NCBI RefSeq assembly: GCF_000710035.2
Contig: NZ_JMJJ01000004.1
Span: 1 to 64,000 of the forward strand
From: Pantoea ananatis LMG 2665
Lineage (GTDB): Bacteria > Pseudomonadota > Gammaproteobacteria > Enterobacterales > Enterobacteriaceae
Direction of reading: 5' to 3'
Length of the DNA stretch: 64,000 bases
Within the stretch, counting starts at the first letter, position 1. Every line of letters starts with the position of its first letter. Of this stretch, positions 55,799-64,000 are shown in pieces. Position numbers and translations under genes: made by a program. Under the pieces are notes generated by a model. The model worked only from the letters and a program-made list of their open reading frames with translations. It did not search any database and was not told the origin of the DNA.

Positions 55799-56580
55799 CA
55801 CCAAACTTACTGCCGTCCGCCGATCCGCTGCGGGTTCGGCTCCAACAGTATATTCGCGACCATCAGCTTGAGCCCGGCATGCGTTTGCCTGCCGAGCGCC
55901 AGTTGGCTGCGGCGCTTGGCGTCTCACGCTCGTCGCTGCGCGAAGCTATTCAGCAGCTTATCAGCAGCGGAATATTGACGAGCCGACGCGGCGACGGCAC
56001 CTGGCTGCGTCAGCCCCAGGAGCCCTGGTCTGAACAGCGCATTGTTGAGCCGATTCGTCAGCTGTTGGCCAACGATCCGGATTACCGCTATGACATTCTG
56101 GAAGCGCGCCACGCGATTGAAGCCAGCACCGCATGGCATGCGGCACTTCGGGCAACAGAGTCAGATAAGGAACGACTGCAGTACGCTTTTGACGCCACGC
56201 TGGCGTTGAAGGAGAGCGACGATCCCCATCTGGCCGGTCAGGCCGATCTGCGCTTTCACCTCGCTATCGCGGAAGCCTCGCATAACGTGGTACTGCTACA
56301 AACCATGCGCGGATTTTTTGATTTGCTGCAGTCCTCGATGTTGCACAGCCGCAGGTTGATGTACACCAGCCCGGCGATTTTCGACCGCCTCACCGTTCAG
56401 CACAGGGCAATGCTTGACGCCATTTTACTGGGTGATGCCGAGGCCGCCCGCTTAGCGGCGATGGATCATCTTGGTTTTGTTCATACCACGATGAAAACGC
56501 TTGATGAAGACGAAGCCAGACAGGCGCGTATTACGCGTTTACCAGGCCATCACCTGGACAACCACAAGGAGAAACGCTGA
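55795..56580 (+). CDS. lldR: L-lactate-responsive regulator LldR (GntR/FadR family)
   Basis: The 261-residue protein has an N-terminal winged HTH ([20 protein letters not shown]) and a C-terminal FCD effector domain with metal-site residues in [11 protein letters not shown]. In E. coli LldR represses and, with L-lactate, activates lldPRD. Its likely targets are the two mirror-image palindromes before lldP. It overlaps lldP by four bases upstream and lldD by one base downstream (TGATG), so all three genes are translationally coupled. Confidence 0.94.
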   Translation: MTPNLLPSADPLRVRLQQYIRDHQLEPGMRLPAERQLAAALGVSRSSLREAIQQLISSGILTSRRGDGTWLRQPQEPWSEQRIVEPIRQLLANDPDYRYDILEARHAIEASTAWHAALRATESDKERLQYAFDATLALKESDDPHLAGQADLRFHLAIAEASHNVVLLQTMRGFFDLLQSSMLHSRRLMYTSPAIFDRLTVQHRAMLDAILLGDAEAARLAAMDHLGFVHTTMKTLDEDEARQARITRLPGHHLDNHKEKR

Positions 56581-57752
56581 TGATCATTTCTGCCGCCAGT
56601 GACTACCGCGCCGCTGCACAACGTATTTTGCCGCCTTTCCTGTTTCACTATCTGGATGGCGGGGCTTATGCGGAGCACACACTCCAGCGCAACGTCGCCG
56701 ATCTTTCGGAGGTGGCGCTGCGCCAGCGCATCCTGCGCAACATGTCCGAACTCAGTCTCGAAACCACCCTGTTTAATGAAACGCTGTCAATGCCCGTGGC
56801 GCTGGCACCGGTCGGGCTGTGCGGCATGTATGCTCGTCGGGGCGAAGTGCAGGCTGCCCGCGCCGCCGCAGGCAAAGGCATTCCTTTCACGCTGTCCACC
56901 GTCTCTGTGTGCCCTATTGAAGAGGTTGCCCCGCAGATCAATCGCCCTATGTGGTTCCAGCTCTATGTGCTGCGGGACAGAGGCTTCATGCGCAACGCGC
57001 TGGAGCGGGCCAAAGCGGCGGGCTGCTCTACGCTGGTATTTACCGTGGACATGCCGACGCCGGGCGCGCGTTATCGCGATGCGCATTCGGGCATGAGCGG
57101 TGAAAATGCCGCACTGCGGCGATACTGGCAGGCCATCACCCATCCAAAGTGGGCACTGGATGTAGGATTACAGGGCAGGCCGCACGATCTGGGGAATATC
57201 TCCACCTATCTCGGCAAGCCTACCGGCCTGGAGGACTATATTGGCTGGCTGGCGAAGAACTTTGATCCTTCCATTTCCTGGCAGGATCTGGAGTGGATTC
57301 GTGATTTCTGGGATGGCCCGATGGTGATCAAAGGCATTCTGGATCCTGAGGACGCCCGTGACGCGGTGCGCTTTGGGGCTGACGGTATCGTGGTTTCTAA
57401 CCATGGCGGACGCCAGCTGGACGGCGTGCTGTCCTCGGCCCGTGCCTTACCTGCGATTGCGGATGCGGTCAAAGGCGATATCACGATCCTTGCCGACAGC
57501 GGTATTCGAAACGGGCTGGATGTGGTGCGTATGATTGCGTTGGGCGCAGACAGCGTCCTGCTGGGGCGCGCCTTTATCTATGCGCTGGCGACACAGGGAC
57601 AGCGCGGCGTTGAGCATTTACTGACGCTGATTGAAAAAGAGATGAAAGTCGCGATGACTTTAACCGGCGCGAAGCGCATTGCCGATATCACCCAGGCTTC
57701 GCTGGTGCAGGCAAATGCGCTCCTGCAGGAAGCCAATCTGCGTCCGGCATAG
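56580..57752 (+). CDS. lldD: FMN-dependent L-lactate dehydrogenase
   Basis: The 390-residue enzyme oxidises L-lactate to pyruvate at the inner membrane and feeds the quinone pool. The TIM-barrel FMN oxidase signature [11 protein letters not shown] (catalytic His) is present, with [11 protein letters not shown] and [20 protein letters not shown]. The N terminus [20 protein letters not shown] matches the family. It is the last gene of lldPRD. The length is close to the 396 residues of the E. coli enzyme. Confidence 0.95.
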   Translation: MIISAASDYRAAAQRILPPFLFHYLDGGAYAEHTLQRNVADLSEVALRQRILRNMSELSLETTLFNETLSMPVALAPVGLCGMYARRGEVQAARAAAGKGIPFTLSTVSVCPIEEVAPQINRPMWFQLYVLRDRGFMRNALERAKAAGCSTLVFTVDMPTPGARYRDAHSGMSGENAALRRYWQAITHPKWALDVGLQGRPHDLGNISTYLGKPTGLEDYIGWLAKNFDPSISWQDLEWIRDFWDGPMVIKGILDPEDARDAVRFGADGIVVSNHGGRQLDGVLSSARALPAIADAVKGDITILADSGIRNGLDVVRMIALGADSVLLGRAFIYALATQGQRGVEHLLTLIEKEMKVAMTLTGAKRIADITQASLVQANALLQEANLRPA

Positions 57753-57815
57753 TCGCCCGCTGCGAAATCAGATGCGTTGTCTATACTTACCTTCTTTACC
57801 AACAGGAGGAATGAC

Positions 57816-58244
57816 ATGACCATTCATAAGAAAGGCTCGGCGCATTGGGAAGGCGATATTAAAGGCAAAGGCACAGTCAGCACCGAGAGCGGCGTACTGA
57901 ACCAACAGCCCTACGGCTTTAACACCCGTTTTGAAGGACAAAAAGGCACTAACCCAGAAGAGCTGATTGGTGCGGCACATGCGGCCTGTTTCTCTATGGC
58001 GCTGTCGCTGATGTTGGGTAACGCAGGCCATAAGCCTGAAAGCATCGATACCACTGCAGACGTCTCGCTGGATAAAAAAGGTGAAGGCTTCGCGATCACC
58101 AAAATCGCCTTAACCAGCACCGTTTCTCTGCCGGGCATTGATAACGACACCTTTGATGAAATCATCAATAAAGCCAAAGCAGGCTGTCCGGTTTCTCAGG
58201 TGCTGAATGCAGAAATCACGCTCGACTACACCCTGAACAACTGA
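57816..58244 (+). CDS. osmC: Peroxiredoxin OsmC
   Basis: The 142-residue protein reduces organic hydroperoxides. The peroxidatic cysteine is in AAHAACFSMALS and the resolving cysteine in KAGCPVSQVLN. It begins MTIHKKGSAHWEGDIKGKGT, as in E. coli OsmC. The frame is open 13 codons upstream, but the ATG at 57816 has AGGAGG at a good distance. In E. coli it is osmotically and RpoS regulated. The hairpin at 58312 may end its transcript. Confidence 0.94.
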   Translation: MTIHKKGSAHWEGDIKGKGTVSTESGVLNQQPYGFNTRFEGQKGTNPEELIGAAHAACFSMALSLMLGNAGHKPESIDTTADVSLDKKGEGFAITKIALTSTVSLPGIDNDTFDEIINKAKAGCPVSQVLNAEITLDYTLNN

Positions 58245-58311
58245 CGACGATCCTGCGTCACTTTTCGTGATGCAATTGGTCGTGATGTCATCGGTGATCG
58301 TGCCGAATTCA

Positions 58312-58331
58312 GATGCGCCTGCGGGCGCATC
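58312..58331 (+). other. Hairpin downstream of osmC
   Basis: GATGCGCC and GGCGCATC form a perfect 8-bp stem around TGCG. The next bases (TTCGTGT) are only weakly T-rich, so terminator function is uncertain. Confidence 0.4.
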
Positions 58332-58449
58332 TTCGTGTGCTGCATCCAATCGTCGCAGAGGCAGGCGGTTCTGCAAAACACGGGAAAAGGCGGTTCGTCT
58401 TGCCAGTAACGCGTGACGTACTGTTGTCGAATGAGGGGACAGCGATAAT

Positions 58450-58569
58450 ATGCGCATGAAATCGTGGCTTTCTCGCCACAAGCTTGGTGTGCTGCTAATG
58501 GTGGTACTGCTGCTGGAGTTACTCTACTTTCTGCTTACCGCATCCTGGTTTCCCTGGAACGCCACCTGA
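58450..58569 (+). CDS. Putative 39-residue membrane protein
   Basis: The frame encodes MRMKSWLSRHKLGVLLMVVL and a continuous hydrophobic helix (LGVLLMVVLLLELLYFLLTA), then ASWFPWNAT. Positive residues before the helix predict an inside N terminus. GAGGGGACAGCG lies upstream of the first ATG at a longish distance; a second ATG two codons on is possible. It is below usual annotation length but protein-like. The family is not recognised. Confidence 0.5.
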   Translation: MRMKSWLSRHKLGVLLMVVLLLELLYFLLTASWFPWNAT

Positions 58570-58573
58570 CACG

Positions 58574-58813
58574 TCAGGCATACATCTCTTCTCCACGCTT
58601 AGTCCGCACGTCGCTGCGCGCAATACGGTAAGCCTTACCGGGATCGCCCGCCACAAATTCAAATGTTGGCGAATAGTAGAACGGAAGCCAGCCGCCATAG
58701 GCGCTTTCCCATTCCCAGCGTACCGGACAGGGCCACAGAATGCCTTCATACAAAATGTAATAAACCCAACGCCCAGTTGGACGGCGGGGACGACTACTTT
58801 TCATGGGATTCAC
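58574..58813 (-). CDS. Hypothetical protein, aromatic-rich
   Basis: The frame has 79 codons from a GTG, or 76 from the ATG at 58804. It contains GRWVYYILYEGILWPCPVRW and YGGWLPFYYSPTFEFVAGDP, a composition with many Trp, Tyr and Pro that seems protein-like. No ribosome binding site is obvious. It has no signal peptide and no clear membrane helix. It is not recognised, and it is listed with low confidence. Confidence 0.35.
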   Translation of the reverse strand: MNPMKSSRPRRPTGRWVYYILYEGILWPCPVRWEWESAYGGWLPFYYSPTFEFVAGDPGKAYRIARSDVRTKRGEEMYA

Positions 58814-58902
58814 GACTGTGTTGGTGTAAAACAGCTTATATTTTGAACGCTAAACGGCATCCTTGCAATGTTGTCTGCCTGTTTTTGTGTCCTTGCACCT
58901 GT

Positions 58903-59082
58903 TCAGTTATCTGAACGATGCACTTCACCACAAAGCAGCACCACGTTTGGGCGGACTTTATGAATGCGGTTTGCCATGACTTCACAGGCGGCTTTCGTTG
59001 GATAGATGCGCTCCGACACCGGCAACGCTTCACAGGCATCATGTCCACAGGCGCTCACCAACAATACAAAACCAATCAACAT
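58903..59082 (-). CDS. Small 59-residue lipoprotein
   Basis: The frame starts with ATG at 59082, with a perfect AAGGAG seven bases upstream. It encodes MLIGFVLLVSACGHDACEAL, a very short signal with the lipobox VSAC, so the mature lipoprotein would begin at Cys12. The remainder (PVSERIYPTKAACEVMANRI, then VLLCGEVHRSDN) contains three more cysteines that could form disulfides in the periplasm. The ORF is short, but start signal, lipobox and cysteine pattern agree. I do not recognise the family. Confidence 0.65.
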   Translation of the reverse strand: MLIGFVLLVSACGHDACEALPVSERIYPTKAACEVMANRIHKVRPNVVLLCGEVHRSDN

Positions 59083-59493
59083 AACCGACTCCTTCTCCCG
59101 GTTCGCACATCACGAAATGGATGAGTGTTCCTTTTTTATAAAACCAGTATAGCTAATTGCCGTCGGGGCACTCATCACGCTGGACGGTATCGGATTGCTC
59201 TGACGCATTATAAGGCTTGCGCGCCTGAACAGCAGTGAAATCTTACTGTTAACAGCACGCGCCGCCACGCCGTCGCGTTAATTTCTGACGCCGCAACCCC
59301 ATCGATTTTTATCTCTGCCGTGACGATGTTCAGGGTCAGAAAATGATCGCGCCTGTTGTAGGTTTTATTGCTCAACAGCGATGCCGGTACGTTTTGATAT
59401 TTCTCACACTTCTGACATGCAAATCTGAAACCGGTTGCAGAAAATCTTTACCCTGTGTATTCGTTAATCATTCATCACACGGAGGAATTAACA
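59083..59493. other. Region upstream of the beta-glucoside PTS operon
   Basis: These 411 bases hold the AscG-type operator and presumably the promoter of the operon. A 75-codon open frame at 59343 only overlaps the IIB gene in another frame and is not credible. Nothing else was identified. Confidence 0.5.
59426..59439. promoter_or_regulatory. LacI/AscG-type operator
   Basis: TGAAACCGGTTGCA differs at one position from TGAAACCGGTTTCA, the site I recall for E. coli AscG. It lies 55 bases upstream of the IIB start codon. The regulator at the end of this operon is AscG-like. Confidence 0.7.
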
Positions 59494-59802
59494 ATGCCAA
59501 AGATTTTGCTGTGCTGCGCCGCCGGAATGTCCACCAGTATGGTGGTACAGAAAATGGAAAAAGCCGCTAAAGAACAAGGCATAGCGGTAGAGATAAAAGC
59601 TGTGGGAATTGAAGAGTTTACTAATCTTATTGCCGACTATGACTGCTGCCTGCTGGGGCCGCAAATTAAATATAAGCTGGCGGATTTTGAGCCTGTCGCC
59701 CAACAACACAGTAAACCCATCGCAGTGATTAACAGCATGGATTACGGAATGATGAAGGGTGAAAAGATATTAAGTGATGCACTTAAGCTTATTCATCCCT
59801 GA
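59494..59802 (+). CDS. PTS beta-glucoside/cellobiose-type EIIB
   Basis: The 102-residue cytosolic phosphocarrier of the lactose/chitobiose PTS family has the active cysteine Cys8 in CCAAGMSTSM. LLGPQIKYKLADFE is also typical. Phosphate passes from EIIA through this protein to the incoming sugar at EIIC. Start at 59494 is supported by GGAGGA; the upstream frame extension is rejected. It is the first gene of the operon. Confidence 0.92.
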   Translation: MPKILLCCAAGMSTSMVVQKMEKAAKEQGIAVEIKAVGIEEFTNLIADYDCCLLGPQIKYKLADFEPVAQQHSKPIAVINSMDYGMMKGEKILSDALKLIHP

Positions 59803-59885
59803 TGAGTAAGAAACTGAAAAATATATCGCAGGCCTGTATTTGCCTGTGCAGCGTTATTCTCGTTTTCCTGAGCAGGAGTTAAGGG

Positions 59886-61190
59886 ATGAGCCGCTTAAGC
59901 GAATCGTTATTCGGCGTTATCGAAAACCGCATCAGTCCGCTGGCGGGACGCCTCTCCAGCCAGCGCCACGTCATCGCCATCCGCGATGGATTTATTGCCT
60001 CAATGCCGTTTCTGATTGTGGGTTCCTTCATGCTGCTGTTTGCGCATCCTCCTTTTTCGGCAGACAGCAGTTGGGCCTTCGCACAGTGGTGGCTCGGCAT
60101 GGTCAAGGCACATGAAGAACAAATCATGATGCCGTACAACATGACGATGGGCATTATGGCGCTCTATATCGCCAGTGCTATCGCCTACAACCTGGCAAAC
60201 AGCTATAAGATGAACGGCTTTATGGCGGCCAGCCTGTCGCTGATGGCGTTTCTGGTCGTGGCCGCACCGCAAACGGGCAAAATGCTGCCGGTAGGATCGC
60301 TGGGCGGGGAGGGGATTTTTACCGCCATTCTGGTCGCGCTTTTTGCCACGGAGCTGATGCACTTTTTGCAGAAACACAACATCGGCTTTAAATTACCCGA
60401 ACAGGTGCCGCCGAAAATTCGTCAGTCCTTTGACCTGCTCATTCCCATCATTACCATTTTTATTACCTTATTTCCGCTTAGCCTGTGGGTACAGGCACAG
60501 TTTGGCATGCTGCTGCCGCAGGCTATCATGGCGATCTTCTCTCCGATCATCTCCGCCTCGGATTCACTGCCCGCCGTGCTGGTCGCCGTCCTGCTGTGCC
60601 ACCTGTTGTGGTTCGCAGGCATTCACGGTGCCGTGATTGTCGGCGGGATTTTGCAGGCCTTCTGGCTGACCAATCTCGGCCTGAACCAGCAGGCACTGAA
60701 TGCGGGTGAGCCTGTCAGCCATGTGTTTATCGAACCCTTTTGGCAGTTTTTTATCGTGATTGGCGGTTCCGGTTCCACCATGGGGCTGGTATTACTTTAT
60801 TTGCGAAGCCAGTCTGCCCATCTGCGCTCCATTGGCAAACTCAGCATCGTGCCCAGTATGTTCAACATCAACGAGCCGGTTATTTTTGGCTCGCCCGTCG
60901 TGATGAACCCCATTCTGTTTATTCCCTTCGTTCTTGCTCCCTTGGTCAATGCCGTCATTGCCTGGGTCGCCACTAAAACTAATCTGATTAACCACGTCAT
61001 TTCGCTGGCGCCGTGGACCACGCCCGCCCCAATTGGTGCGGCCTGGTCAACCGGCTGGGACTGGCGCGTCATCGTGCTGATTGCCGTGCTGGTGACGATT
61101 GCCACGTTGATTTACTACCCGTTTTTTAAAATGTACGAGCGTCAACTGCTGCAGCAGGAACTGAGTGCAGCACAACCGGTAAAGGAGTAA
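59886..61190 (+). CDS. PTS beta-glucoside/cellobiose-type EIIC
   Basis: The 434-residue membrane permease has about ten hydrophobic segments and the family motifs HLLWFAGIHGAVIVGGI and FNINEPVIFGSPVVMNP. It begins with a cytoplasmic head MSRLSESLFGVIENRISPLA. It moves the disaccharide through the inner membrane for phosphorylation by EIIB. It follows IIB by 83 bases and is three bases from IIA. The sugar is probably a beta-glucoside or cellobiose, given the GH1 enzyme downstream. Confidence 0.92.
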   Translation: MSRLSESLFGVIENRISPLAGRLSSQRHVIAIRDGFIASMPFLIVGSFMLLFAHPPFSADSSWAFAQWWLGMVKAHEEQIMMPYNMTMGIMALYIASAIAYNLANSYKMNGFMAASLSLMAFLVVAAPQTGKMLPVGSLGGEGIFTAILVALFATELMHFLQKHNIGFKLPEQVPPKIRQSFDLLIPIITIFITLFPLSLWVQAQFGMLLPQAIMAIFSPIISASDSLPAVLVAVLLCHLLWFAGIHGAVIVGGILQAFWLTNLGLNQQALNAGEPVSHVFIEPFWQFFIVIGGSGSTMGLVLLYLRSQSAHLRSIGKLSIVPSMFNINEPVIFGSPVVMNPILFIPFVLAPLVNAVIAWVATKTNLINHVISLAPWTTPAPIGAAWSTGWDWRVIVLIAVLVTIATLIYYPFFKMYERQLLQQELSAAQPVKE

Positions 61191-61193
61191 TGC

Positions 61194-61508
61194 ATGGAAA
61201 TCGATGAAAGCACGGTAATCGAACTGATTATTCAGGCGGGCGAAGCGCGCTCCTGCTCGATGGAAGCGTTGCGTGCAGCTCGTCAGCAAAACTGGGAACG
61301 AGCAGACAGCATGCTGACCGCCGCGACGGCGGCGGCAAAGGCGGCGCATCAGATACAGACCCGGCTCATCGGTGCTGATGAGGGCAGCGGAAAAATCCCG
61401 GTCAACTTGATTATGGTTCACGCCCAGGATCACCTGATGAACGCGATGCTTTGCCGCGAGCTGGCAGAAGAAATTATTCAACTGCGTCGGGAGCTTGCCG
61501 CACGTTAA
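61194..61508 (+). CDS. PTS lactose/cellobiose-type EIIA
   Basis: The 104-residue trimeric phosphocarrier accepts phosphate from HPr on the histidine in LIMVHAQDHLMNAM. The N-terminal EIIQAGEARS-like LIIQAGEARSCSMEALRAAR is characteristic of the family. It starts three bases after the IIC stop and precedes the phospho-beta-glucosidase by 13 bases. It completes an order B-C-A seen in chitobiose/cellobiose systems. Confidence 0.92.
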   Translation: MEIDESTVIELIIQAGEARSCSMEALRAARQQNWERADSMLTAATAAAKAAHQIQTRLIGADEGSGKIPVNLIMVHAQDHLMNAMLCRELAEEIIQLRRELAAR

Positions 61509-61521
61509 AAAAGGAGATTTT

Positions 61522-62952
61522 ATGCAACATTCGACACTGACCGCATTTCCGGACGGTTTTCTCTGGGGCGCCTCGACCTCGGCATATCAGGTGGAGGGCG
61601 GATGGGATGCAGATGGTAAAGGGCCGTCGGTTATCGACAAAGCCACGTTCAGCCAGGCAATTACGGATTTTACCGTTTGCAGTGACCACTACCACCGCTT
61701 TAAAGAGGATATCGCCCTGCTGGCGGAAATGGGACTAAAAACCTACCGCTTCTCCATCGCCTGGAGCCGTCTTTACCCGGAAGGCGACGGCGCGTTAAAC
61801 GAGGCGGGCGTGGCCTTTTACCAGCAGTTAATTGATGAAATTTGCCGGCACGGTATTACACCGCTGGTCACGCTTTATCACTTCGATCTGCCCTGGGCCC
61901 TGCAGCAGGACGGAGGCTGGTCTTCTCGCCGCACGGTAGCGGCATTTGAACGTTTTGCCATTACCTGTTTTGAGCAGTTTGGCAGCCAGGTCAAATATTG
62001 GCTGACCATCAACGAACAGAACATGATGATCCTGAAAGGCGACGTGATCGGGACGTTACCGCCTGGCACCGCCGATCCACAGAAAACCCTGTATCAGCAA
62101 AATCACCACATGATGCTGGCGCAGGCAAAGGCGATGATTGCCTGCCACGAACGCTTGCCAGACGCTAAAATTGGCCCGGCACCGAATATTTCCTGCGTCT
62201 ATGCGGCAAGCTCGCGGCCAGAGGATGTGCTGGCGGCGGACAATTTCTCTGCAATCCGAAACTGGCTCTATCTGGATTTAGCCGTTCACGGGCGCTACAA
62301 CCCTGTGGTATGGGCTTTCTTAAAACAGCGCGGCTGGCTTCCGACGATCGAGGATGAGGATATGGCCATCATCGCTGCCGGTCAGCCCGATTTTATCGCC
62401 TTTAACTATTATGCTTCGGCCACCGTCGGGGCAGAGGGCGAACATCATGACCCCGACAGTCGGCCCCATGCCGATCAGCAAATGGCCGGCATCGACCGCT
62501 CCGTCTACGTGGGCTGTAATAATCCGCATCTGCAGCAAAATCAGTTTGGCTGGTATATCGATCCGGTAGGCTTTCGCATTACCGCGCGCCAGATTTATGC
62601 ACGTTATGCCTTGCCGCTCATCGTTACCGAAAATGGCTTAGGGGCGTTTGATACCCTGGCGGCCGACAACAAGGTGCATGATGATTACCGTATCGACTAT
62701 CTGCGTGAGCATATCGCTCAGCTGCAGCTGGCCATTGCCGATGGCGTCGAGCTGTTCGGTTATTGCCCGTGGTCTGCTATTGATCTGGTGAGTACCCATC
62801 AGGGCATCAGCAAACGTTACGGATTTATTTATGTGAACCGCGATGAAAAAGCGTTAAAGGACCTGGCACGCTACCGCAAAAAAAGCTTCTTTTGGTATCA
62901 GAAGCTGATTCGCAGTAACGGCGCAACGCTGAACGCGTCGGTGGACTACTGA
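61522..62952 (+). CDS. 6-phospho-beta-glucosidase (GH1)
   Basis: The 476-residue cytosolic enzyme hydrolyses the phosphorylated beta-glucoside delivered by the PTS. It opens with FPDGFLWGASTSAYQVEGG. The general acid/base Glu165 is in LTINEQN and the nucleophile Glu370 in VTENGLG. The loop STHQGISKRYGFIYV with Ser, Lys and Tyr is the phosphate-binding signature of phospho-glycosidases. AAGGAG precedes the start at 61522; an earlier ATG overlaps the IIA gene and is not used. It is the last structural gene of the operon. Confidence 0.93.
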   Translation: MQHSTLTAFPDGFLWGASTSAYQVEGGWDADGKGPSVIDKATFSQAITDFTVCSDHYHRFKEDIALLAEMGLKTYRFSIAWSRLYPEGDGALNEAGVAFYQQLIDEICRHGITPLVTLYHFDLPWALQQDGGWSSRRTVAAFERFAITCFEQFGSQVKYWLTINEQNMMILKGDVIGTLPPGTADPQKTLYQQNHHMMLAQAKAMIACHERLPDAKIGPAPNISCVYAASSRPEDVLAADNFSAIRNWLYLDLAVHGRYNPVVWAFLKQRGWLPTIEDEDMAIIAAGQPDFIAFNYYASATVGAEGEHHDPDSRPHADQQMAGIDRSVYVGCNNPHLQQNQFGWYIDPVGFRITARQIYARYALPLIVTENGLGAFDTLAADNKVHDDYRIDYLREHIAQLQLAIADGVELFGYCPWSAIDLVSTHQGISKRYGFIYVNRDEKALKDLARYRKKSFFWYQKLIRSNGATLNASVDY

Positions 62953-62977
62953 GACAGCGCGGCAGGGATGCCGCGAC

Positions 62978-63991
62978 TTACCGCTTATGAGGCCCGTCCG
63001 TGACCGAGGCGCGCTCAATCAGATGGCCGCTAAAGGGCGGCAAGGCTTCCACCTCCTGACCTTCCAGCATGGCGACCAGCTGCGCCAGCGTGTGCTGAAT
63101 CATTTCTGCGACCGGCACATGCACGGTGGTCAGCGGCGGCAGGAAAAACTCGGCCATACGGATATCATCAAATCCCAGCAGAGAAACATCCTGTGGCAGC
63201 CGTTTTCCCGCGGCGTGAAGCGCCAGCGCGGCCCCGATTGCCATGTCATCGTTACTCGCCATCAGGGCGCTGAATGTCACGCCCGCGTCCAGCAGCTGCT
63301 TTGCCGCCGCCATCCCACTGGCCGGCGTCCACGCGCCCTGCACGATGCAGGCCCTGTCCGCAAGCCCCTGCTCAGCCAGGGCCTGCTCATAACCTGCCAG
63401 GCGAGCGGCCGCGGTAGGGGAACCCGTCATACCACGAATAAAGGCAATGTCGTGATGCCCGCGCGCGATCAGATAACGCGTCGCCTGAAAGGTATTGTGC
63501 TGATGTGTAGCCCAGACACAGTGGGCCGGATGACGCGGCAGCTGGCGATTCACCACCATAATTGGGATATCGTGCTGCTCGATAATGGCATCCAGTGCCT
63601 CGGTGTCCAGAAAGCGGGGATAGATAATGATCGCGTCACAGCGCAGGTCGAGCAGAAACTCAATTGCGGCGCGCTCGTCGTCAGCGCAGGTTTTGCCATC
63701 AGCCAGAATTAACTGGCGACCGTAGTTATTGGTCAGGGTGGCAGCCTGAAACAGCAGCTCGCTGAAGTAGGGGCCGTTAAAAAGCGAGTGGGTAACAATT
63801 AAGCCAATATTTTGGGACTTTTGCGTGGCCAGGCTGCGCGCCAGCAGATTGGGGCGATAACCGGTTTCGGCAATGGCCTGATAGACCTTTTGCTGCGTAC
63901 TTTTACTGACGTAACGATTTCCCGCCAGCACGCGCGAGACGGTGGCTTTAGAAACTCCGGCCTTGCGGGCCACATCCAGCATGGTAATCAT
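62978..63991 (-). CDS. LacI-family regulator, AscG-like
   Basis: The 337-residue protein has an N-terminal LacI HTH (TMLDVARKAGVSKATVSRVL) and hinge (YRPNLLARSLATQKSQNIGL), then a periplasmic-binding-like effector domain. Wording such as LLFQAATLTNNYGRQLILADGK, DLRCDAIIIYPRFL and WTPASGMAAAKQLL closely parallels E. coli AscG, repressor of the asc beta-glucoside genes. It converges on the PTS operon from the other strand. The operator at 59426 matches the AscG site, so it likely represses this operon until the phospho-sugar is present. The gene is complete; only nine bases of window follow its start. Confidence 0.9.
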   Translation of the reverse strand: MITMLDVARKAGVSKATVSRVLAGNRYVSKSTQQKVYQAIAETGYRPNLLARSLATQKSQNIGLIVTHSLFNGPYFSELLFQAATLTNNYGRQLILADGKTCADDERAAIEFLLDLRCDAIIIYPRFLDTEALDAIIEQHDIPIMVVNRQLPRHPAHCVWATHQHNTFQATRYLIARGHHDIAFIRGMTGSPTAAARLAGYEQALAEQGLADRACIVQGAWTPASGMAAAKQLLDAGVTFSALMASNDDMAIGAALALHAAGKRLPQDVSLLGFDDIRMAEFFLPPLTTVHVPVAEMIQHTLAQLVAMLEGQEVEALPPFSGHLIERASVTDGPHKR

Positions 63992-64000
63992 TGGCTTACA

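Noticed and set aside
58836-59048. 70-codon minus-strand frame
   Set aside because: It is out of phase with the 59-residue lipoprotein, which has a far better start and signal.

Overview
This is a chromosomal segment from a gamma-proteobacterium of the order Enterobacterales, most like Pantoea, Erwinia and relatives. The evidence is the conserved order pepD-gpt-frsA-crl-phoE-proB-proA, a Crl protein (confined to enteric relatives), a cspA-type cold-shock gene with its leader, dbpA, cheV, lldPRD and osmC. The genus is inferred from gene content only. No rRNA, tRNA, CRISPR array, insertion sequence or transposase was seen.

Layout. (1) 48-5954, minus strand: a ribose-type ABC importer (binding protein, permease, ATPase) behind a possible MetJ-type operator, then a two-gene unit for a PLP ammonia-lyase and an ornithine-cyclodeaminase-family reductase. 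(2) 6228-14356: the core block pepD, gpt, frsA, crl, phoE, proBA; phoE and proB diverge and a Pho-box-like site lies between them. (3) 14716-19419: a compact accessory island between proA and lpxO. It holds a CI/LexA-like regulator lacking the self-cleavage serine, a sigma70 promoter with matching operator palindromes, then a complete lysis set (T4-type lysozyme, holin, i-spanin, embedded o-spanin) and a beta-helix tailspike-like protein split by a frameshift at a CCCAAAA heptamer. No capsid, tail-tube, packaging or integrase genes are present. (4) 19680-27505: lpxO (with a PhoP-box-like repeat) and a dihydroxyacetone/glycerol unit, dhaR-gldA diverging from dhaKLM. The 587-bp divergent region has four copies of a GTTYY-N5-GRAAC palindrome arranged as two pairs, each with 32-bp spacing. 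(5) 27949-43905: a two-partner-secretion contact-dependent inhibition locus: TpsB transporter, giant CdiA-like exoprotein, toxin tail, immunity gene, then an orphan toxin tail and its immunity gene. A 41-bp tandem duplication breaks the main exoprotein just before its toxin tail, and a perfect 126-bp direct repeat links main and orphan toxin modules in compatible frame.

(6) 43983-50275: a LysR/quinone-reductase pair, a cold-shock gene with a 55-codon YmcF/YnfQ-like zinc-ribbon gene that appears to start at ATT, a small membrane protein, cheV, a BOF-family periplasmic protein, dbpA and a small AriR-like gene. (7) 50342-58244: a Tat-exported amidohydrolase, its LysR neighbour and an MFS carrier, then the L-lactate operon lldPRD flanked by two mirror-image LldR operators, and osmC. 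(8) 58450-63991: several very small genes, then a beta-glucoside PTS operon (IIB, IIC, IIA, GH1 phospho-beta-glucosidase) with an AscG-type operator upstream and an AscG-like LacI regulator downstream.

The most interesting parts are the lysis island with its apparently dedicated, non-cleavable regulator; the CDI locus caught with a reversible-looking frameshift and a ready recombination path to a second toxin; the paired dha operators; and the ATT-started small gene behind the cold-shock gene. All family assignments come from reading the sequence and from memory of the families; no database search was run.
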